Below are positions 60,449 through 64,000 of a DNA stretch of 64,000 nucleotides, piece after piece. The position numbers and the translations under genes are program-made. The DNA is from Bacillus licheniformis DSM 13 = ATCC 14580 (GTDB lineage Bacteria > Bacillota > Bacilli > Bacillales > Bacillaceae): the NCBI RefSeq assembly GCF_000011645.1, contig NC_006270.3, positions 2,043,501-2,107,500 of the forward strand, written 5' to 3'. The notes beneath the pieces are model-generated. The model did not search any database, was not told where the DNA came from, and saw nothing but the letters and a program-made list of their open reading frames with translations. The first letter of the stretch is position 1. Every line of letters starts with the position of its first letter.

Positions 60449-61213
60449 ATGATTTCTTCTGAACTGATACTGCCCGACAGGCAGCTTAAACCAAGAAAGA
60501 AAGGGATCACCATCCTGATCGATAACGGGGTTCCCTTGAGCTTTTTTAAAGATACGATTCACGGAGCGGCAGATTATATAGATTTTGTGAAATTTGGATG
60601 GGGAACGTCTTTGATTACGAAATATTTGGAGGAAAAAATCGATAGTCTTAGGCAGAATGACGTTCAATTCTTTTTTGGGGGAACGTTGTTTGAGAAGTTT
60701 TTAAGCCAGGATAAAATTGAAGATTACTACCGCTACTGCAAATTATATGGATGCCGTTATGTCGAAATATCAAACGGAACGGTCCGTCTCTCTAATAAAG
60801 ATAAAGCAAGCTTTATTTCCGACTTTTCGAAAGAATTTCACGTGTTCAGCGAAGTCGGCAGCAAAGACAGCACCCTCAGCAGCGAGCTGGAGTCAGCCGA
60901 ATGGATCGATTATATCCTCGAAGATCTTGAAGCCGGAGCCGAGAAAGTAATCACGGAAACGAGGGAAAGCGGCACGAGCGGGCTGTGCAAAAGCGATGGA
61001 GAAATGCGGTCCCAGCTTATTGAGGAGATCCTTCATTCCGGTATCGCTTCAGGGGATTTAATTTTTGAAGCGCCGACAAAACAGCTGCAGACGTGTTTCA
61101 TTGAAAAAATCGGTCCTGACGCCAATTTGGCTAATATTCCGTTTCAAGATGCCATTCCGCTTGAAACGCTGAGACTGGGACTTCGATCAGATACATTTTA
61201 TTTATTTGATTAG
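60449..61213 (+). CDS. yitD: Phosphosulfolactate synthase (ComA family)
   Basis: A 254-residue TIM-barrel enzyme that adds sulfite to phosphoenolpyruvate. Family segments: DYIDFVKFGWGTSLI near 42, FFGGTLFEKF near 73, YVEISNGTVRL near 105, FSEVGSKD near 137 and LIFEAPTKQLQTCFIEKIGPDANLANI near 205. GAGGGG precedes the ATG. In B. subtilis YitD contributes to sulfolactate, a compound stored in spores. The phosphatase gene yitC that precedes it there is absent here. Confidence 0.9.
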   Translation: MISSELILPDRQLKPRKKGITILIDNGVPLSFFKDTIHGAADYIDFVKFGWGTSLITKYLEEKIDSLRQNDVQFFFGGTLFEKFLSQDKIEDYYRYCKLYGCRYVEISNGTVRLSNKDKASFISDFSKEFHVFSEVGSKDSTLSSELESAEWIDYILEDLEAGAEKVITETRESGTSGLCKSDGEMRSQLIEEILHSGIASGDLIFEAPTKQLQTCFIEKIGPDANLANIPFQDAIPLETLRLGLRSDTFYLFD

Positions 61214-61240
61214 GTTCGCTTAAATAGCGGCCTATTTTTT
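61212..61240 (+). terminator. Terminator of yitD
   Basis: AGG-CGCT and AGCG-CCT arms, each with a small bulge, are followed by ATTTTTT on the plus strand, overlapping the stop of the convergent yitE. Confidence 0.65.
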
Positions 61241-61855
61241 GTTGCGGAAACCGGCGATAGGCATCAATAACGGCCGGAAGCGAATCTGATAAATCGCATC
61301 GATGATCCTCGTAGAAATCCATTGGCAGATTAAGGCCTGGATAACGATTCCCCAGGCGATGACAGACGCGGTCAAAAGAAAAATGAATGCATTCATGATA
61401 AACAGCGCAGTTCCCGGTTTTCCGCCGCGGTAAATCGATATCATTAAAGCCAAGGCGCCAAAACCGCCGTTAGAAATATTATATTTATATAGCAGTCCAA
61501 CCCCCGCTCCCAAAAGGACGGAGCCGTAAAATAAATCCAGCCAGATATTGTTCGTCGTCATAACCGGCATACAGGATTCGAAGATCTGCACCGAAACGGA
61601 CGTCATGGTAATCGCCCCCATCGTCCCGAAGACTGTCACGGGTTCAAGCCATTTAACGGCCGTCAAAAGGAGCGAGAAGTTGACAGCCCAGACGGTTAAT
61701 CCGTGCGGAACCTGAAACCAGAAATTGAGCAAAACAGCGATGCCGGCTGCGCCCCCTGAAGGAATATGGTTCGGAAACAAAAACAGCGCCATACCGAGAC
61801 CCTGCAACACGCTGCCCAACACAATAGCATGTACGATTTTGAGTTTTCTTCCCAT
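61232..61855 (-). CDS. yitE: YitE-like membrane protein (YitT/YczE group)
   Basis: A 207-residue protein with five or six hydrophobic segments. It starts KIVHAIVLGSVLQGLGMALFLFPNHIPSGGAAGIAVLLNFWF-like, with NISNGGFGALALMISIYRGGKPGTALF near 127, as in B. subtilis YitE and the wider YitT group. Function is unknown; the neighbourhood suggests a link with yitD or yitF. GGGG lies about 11 bases before the ATG. It is convergent with yitD, unlike the colinear B. subtilis order as I recall it. Confidence 0.8.
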   Translation of the reverse strand: MGRKLKIVHAIVLGSVLQGLGMALFLFPNHIPSGGAAGIAVLLNFWFQVPHGLTVWAVNFSLLLTAVKWLEPVTVFGTMGAITMTSVSVQIFESCMPVMTTNNIWLDLFYGSVLLGAGVGLLYKYNISNGGFGALALMISIYRGGKPGTALFIMNAFIFLLTASVIAWGIVIQALICQWISTRIIDAIYQIRFRPLLMPIAGFRNKK

Positions 61856-61948
61856 ACGGATATAATCCCCTTTAAAGTAACTTGTCCTCTTTCCTACTAT
61901 ATGTAAGGGGAAATGAAAAATATCACATTTTTTCGGGGTGGACGCTGA

Positions 61949-63055
61949 TCAGATGTAAGACGAGCCATCCCACACATACGCTTCTACGAGCTCTGTATCA
62001 ATTTCGATTTTGTCGGGGACTTGAATGCAGCCGTCTTTTATGCTGACGGGCACGATTTGTGCGAACGGATTCTCCATCGCATCCCATTCAAGCGGTTCGA
62101 TATCTTCTCCGTCCATTTTGGTCCAATGCGGTAAACAGGCTTGTCCGAAAGCGGCGTATATTCTTGAAAGTCCGCCGTCATAGCTGTGGGGAGAGACCCT
62201 TTTTCCGAAATGCCTGGCGAGCTTCAGAACGGTTTGAAATTCGTCCGTGCCCTCACAGTGCATAACATCGGGCTGGGCAATATCGACTGCGTTCTCCAGA
62301 AAAATCGGCAAAAACGGCTTTGCGCCTTTTACGTTTTCTCCTCCGGCAACCGGAACAGAAAGCGCTGAGCGCAGCATCCGGTATTCAGCTAGGTCGTCAA
62401 ACGGCATGGGCTCTTCAAACCAAAGCACGTTTTGCCAGCCGGAAAACCACGTTTCCCACTTGCGCGCGGCGGCCTGATCATAACTCTGGTTTGCATCGAG
62501 GATCAGTCCGGTGCTTTGCCCTGTCATCTCCTGGAAGGCCTGAATATGTGCCAAGTCTTCTGAAAACATCTTGCCTCCCGCTTTCAGCTTGACTGCCTTA
62601 AATCCGGCCCGAACTGCCTTTTCGATAAGCCGGAGGGAATGGCGGCTCCAATCCGGCCTGTCTGAATACGATTGGAATGACGCATATACCGGGATCTGCT
62701 CCCGCAGTTTTCCTCCCCATAATTCGCATACCGAAAGGCCTGCTTTTTTCGCCGTGATGTCCGTTAAAGCCATGCTTACAGCAGAGGCGGCCCGCTGATG
62801 CCATTTTTTGATGACAGTGATCAGCTCCGTTCGATTGCTCGCTTCTTTTCCAATTAAATAAGGAATGATCCGTTTTTTAAAGCCTGCATCCAAAGCAGGC
62901 AGCCAATCCGCGCATTCTCCCCATCCTGTCAGACCTGAAGCTGTCGTAATCCGAATCAGATAGCTTGTTCTGTAGCTTTTCAATCCGTTCGCATCGCCGT
63001 AAGGGGAGGAAAGCTTGTGGAACAGCGGAAATGTGTCAACCTTTTCTATGCGCAT
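61949..63055 (-). CDS. yitF: Enolase-superfamily dehydratase/epimerase, YitF
   Basis: A 368-residue member of the mandelate racemase/muconate lactonising group. The N-terminal capping domain is followed by a barrel with the KxK catalytic pair in FKAVKLKAGG (near 165), metal ligands in LILDANQSYD, WFEEPMPFDD and AGGENVKG, and a late histidine in SPHSYDGG. These fit acid-sugar dehydratases, but the substrate is not established. AGGAGG precedes the ATG. yitG, a likely transporter gene, lies 16 bases upstream. Confidence 0.87.
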   Translation of the reverse strand: MRIEKVDTFPLFHKLSSPYGDANGLKSYRTSYLIRITTASGLTGWGECADWLPALDAGFKKRIIPYLIGKEASNRTELITVIKKWHQRAASAVSMALTDITAKKAGLSVCELWGGKLREQIPVYASFQSYSDRPDWSRHSLRLIEKAVRAGFKAVKLKAGGKMFSEDLAHIQAFQEMTGQSTGLILDANQSYDQAAARKWETWFSGWQNVLWFEEPMPFDDLAEYRMLRSALSVPVAGGENVKGAKPFLPIFLENAVDIAQPDVMHCEGTDEFQTVLKLARHFGKRVSPHSYDGGLSRIYAAFGQACLPHWTKMDGEDIEPLEWDAMENPFAQIVPVSIKDGCIQVPDKIEIDTELVEAYVWDGSSYI

Positions 63056-63071
63056 GTTTTTTCCTTTCCTC

Positions 63072-64000
63072 CTATCTTGCGTCAGCCGGCTGCAGCCCCT
63101 TGTCCCCTTTTTTTGTCGTGTCTTCCTTTTTGACGTGAATCATGGTCAGCACAAGTACACCGACAATCAACGTCAGGCCCGCTATGGACATAAACATGCC
63201 GAGTTTCGACCATTCCATCAGTCTCCCGAAAATCGGCGGTCCGATGGCGACTCCTAAAAATCTGACCGAACCGTACAGAGATGTCACAAAGCCGCGCCTC
63301 TCTTTTCCGACAGCCCCGGTTATGAAGCTGTTGACACATGGCAGAACAAAGCCTGTGCCGATGCTGCTGATGACAAGGATCGAAATAAAAGGAATGAGCG
63401 CGGAGAAAAAAGACAGTGTGCCGTAGGAAACCGTAATCAGAGCGAGTCCGATGACCATCATCTTTTTCATCAGCCGCTGATTTTGTCCGATTTTGCTGCC
63501 CGTAATATATGATGTTGTACACATCACAAGCAGAGGGATCGCCAAAATCAGCCCTTTTTTTACGCCGTCTGTATGATATTCTTTTTCCAAAACATCGGAT
63601 AAGTAAAAGAGGATGCCAAACAGAGTAAACAAACAGACGGCTCCTGCGAGATATGCGGTGAAAAGCCATCTGCCCTCATGTTTAAAAACGCTTGTCAGCC
63701 CTTTTACATATTTTCCAAGAGGCGGCGGATCTTTTTTCTTGTCTTTTTCTTTAATAAAAATCCAAGTCAAAATGATCGGCGCAATACAAAAAGCCGGAAA
63801 TGCAAAGAACACCCAAAACCAAGCGATTAATGCAATCAATGATCCTAAAATAGGAGACAGCACTTTTCCGAAGCCGTTCGAGGCTTCAACAAGACCGAGC
63901 ACCCGGCTTTCGTCGGCCCCTTTAAAAAGGTCTCCTGTCAGCGCCATTGCGATCGGCGCTGTACCGGCTGCCCCGAGCCCTTGCAGTCCTCTCCCGAACA
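63072..64000 (-). CDS. yitG: MFS transporter YitG (partial, N-terminus outside window)
   Basis: About 309 residues are visible and the frame runs past the right edge: the first visible part is FGRGLQGLGAAGTAPIAMA, typical of MFS helix 4. The rest has seven or eight further membrane segments and the central loop KEKDKKKDPPPLGKYVKG between the two halves. It is of the multidrug/sugar-acid MFS kind and matches B. subtilis YitG by context. It lies 16 bases upstream of yitF and probably feeds it. Confidence 0.85.
   Translation of the reverse strand, partial: FGRGLQGLGAAGTAPIAMALTGDLFKGADESRVLGLVEASNGFGKVLSPILGSLIALIAWFWVFFAFPAFCIAPIILTWIFIKEKDKKKDPPPLGKYVKGLTSVFKHEGRWLFTAYLAGAVCLFTLFGILFYLSDVLEKEYHTDGVKKGLILAIPLLVMCTTSYITGSKIGQNQRLMKKMMVIGLALITVSYGTLSFFSALIPFISILVISSIGTGFVLPCVNSFITGAVGKERRGFVTSLYGSVRFLGVAIGPPIFGRLMEWSKLGMFMSIAGLTLIVGVLVLTMIHVKKEDTTKKGDKGLQPADAR

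Noticed and set aside
1..64000. CRISPR arrays, rRNA and tRNA genes, complete insertion sequences
   Set aside because: No regularly spaced repeats, no RNA gene cores and no transposase with inverted ends were found.

Overview
The window looks like chromosome of a mesophilic Bacillus, most probably the B. licheniformis group. The basis is recognition of several B. subtilis-like gene blocks (yngJ-to-yngE, yitD/E/F/G homologues, yjlC-ndh, manR-manP-manA, pflBA, arsRBC, glcU, nrnB, dacC) together with a P5C reductase, glutamate kinase and gamma-glutamyl phosphate reductase operon of the proHJ-proA kind described in B. licheniformis. Most genes lie on the minus strand. Ribosome binding sites are strong, and several genes start with TTG. 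I found no rRNA, tRNA, CRISPR array, complete insertion sequence or prophage.

Layout. 1-650: the end of a small hydrophobic protein and a small exported protein. 714-6750: a five-gene valine (isobutyryl-CoA) degradation operon with a hairpin and a catabolite-repression site in its leader. 7151-14146: mannose uptake and use (manA, manP, manR), with the same putative ManR operator in front of manP and manR; small orphan genes and one frameshifted gene sit between them. 14264-16270: a GntR regulator plus two-gene ABC exporter with a clear inverted-repeat operator. 16408-25499: a uronate-type sugar acid module (TRAP transporter, cytoplasmic GH31 glycosidase, mannonate dehydratase, fructuronate reductase) facing a LacI-family gene, with three identical perfect palindromes in the shared control region. 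25676-27997: arsenic resistance. 28008-31032: a YdeI-like gene, an EEP-family phosphodiesterase, a repeat-rich intergenic stretch and glucose permease glcU. 31053-36855: a GHL10-type hydrolase, nrnB, and pflA/pflB behind Fnr and Rex-like sites. 36976-37207: a terminator-bounded, hairpin-rich stretch that could be a small RNA. 37235-41273: dacC, a frameshifted ABC permease, and Rex-type ndh/yjlC.

42233-51939 is a leucine (isovaleryl-CoA) degradation operon ending in an acetoacetyl-CoA synthetase-like ligase, so that acetoacetate made by HMG-CoA lyase can be reused. 52064-53122 pairs a flavodoxin-fold oxidoreductase with an HxlR regulator. 53258-56716 is the proline operon. 56948-64000 has a YetF-family protein, sulfate uptake and reduction (cysP, cysH) diverging from the sulfolactate gene yitD, then yitE, yitF and a partial yitG.

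The window is mainly catabolic: branched-chain amino acids, mannose, uronates and anaerobic pyruvate use, with control by carbon catabolite repression (cre), redox (Rex, Fnr) and local regulators. Three genes carry a single-base frameshift at a short homopolymer, which may be real decay or sequence error.
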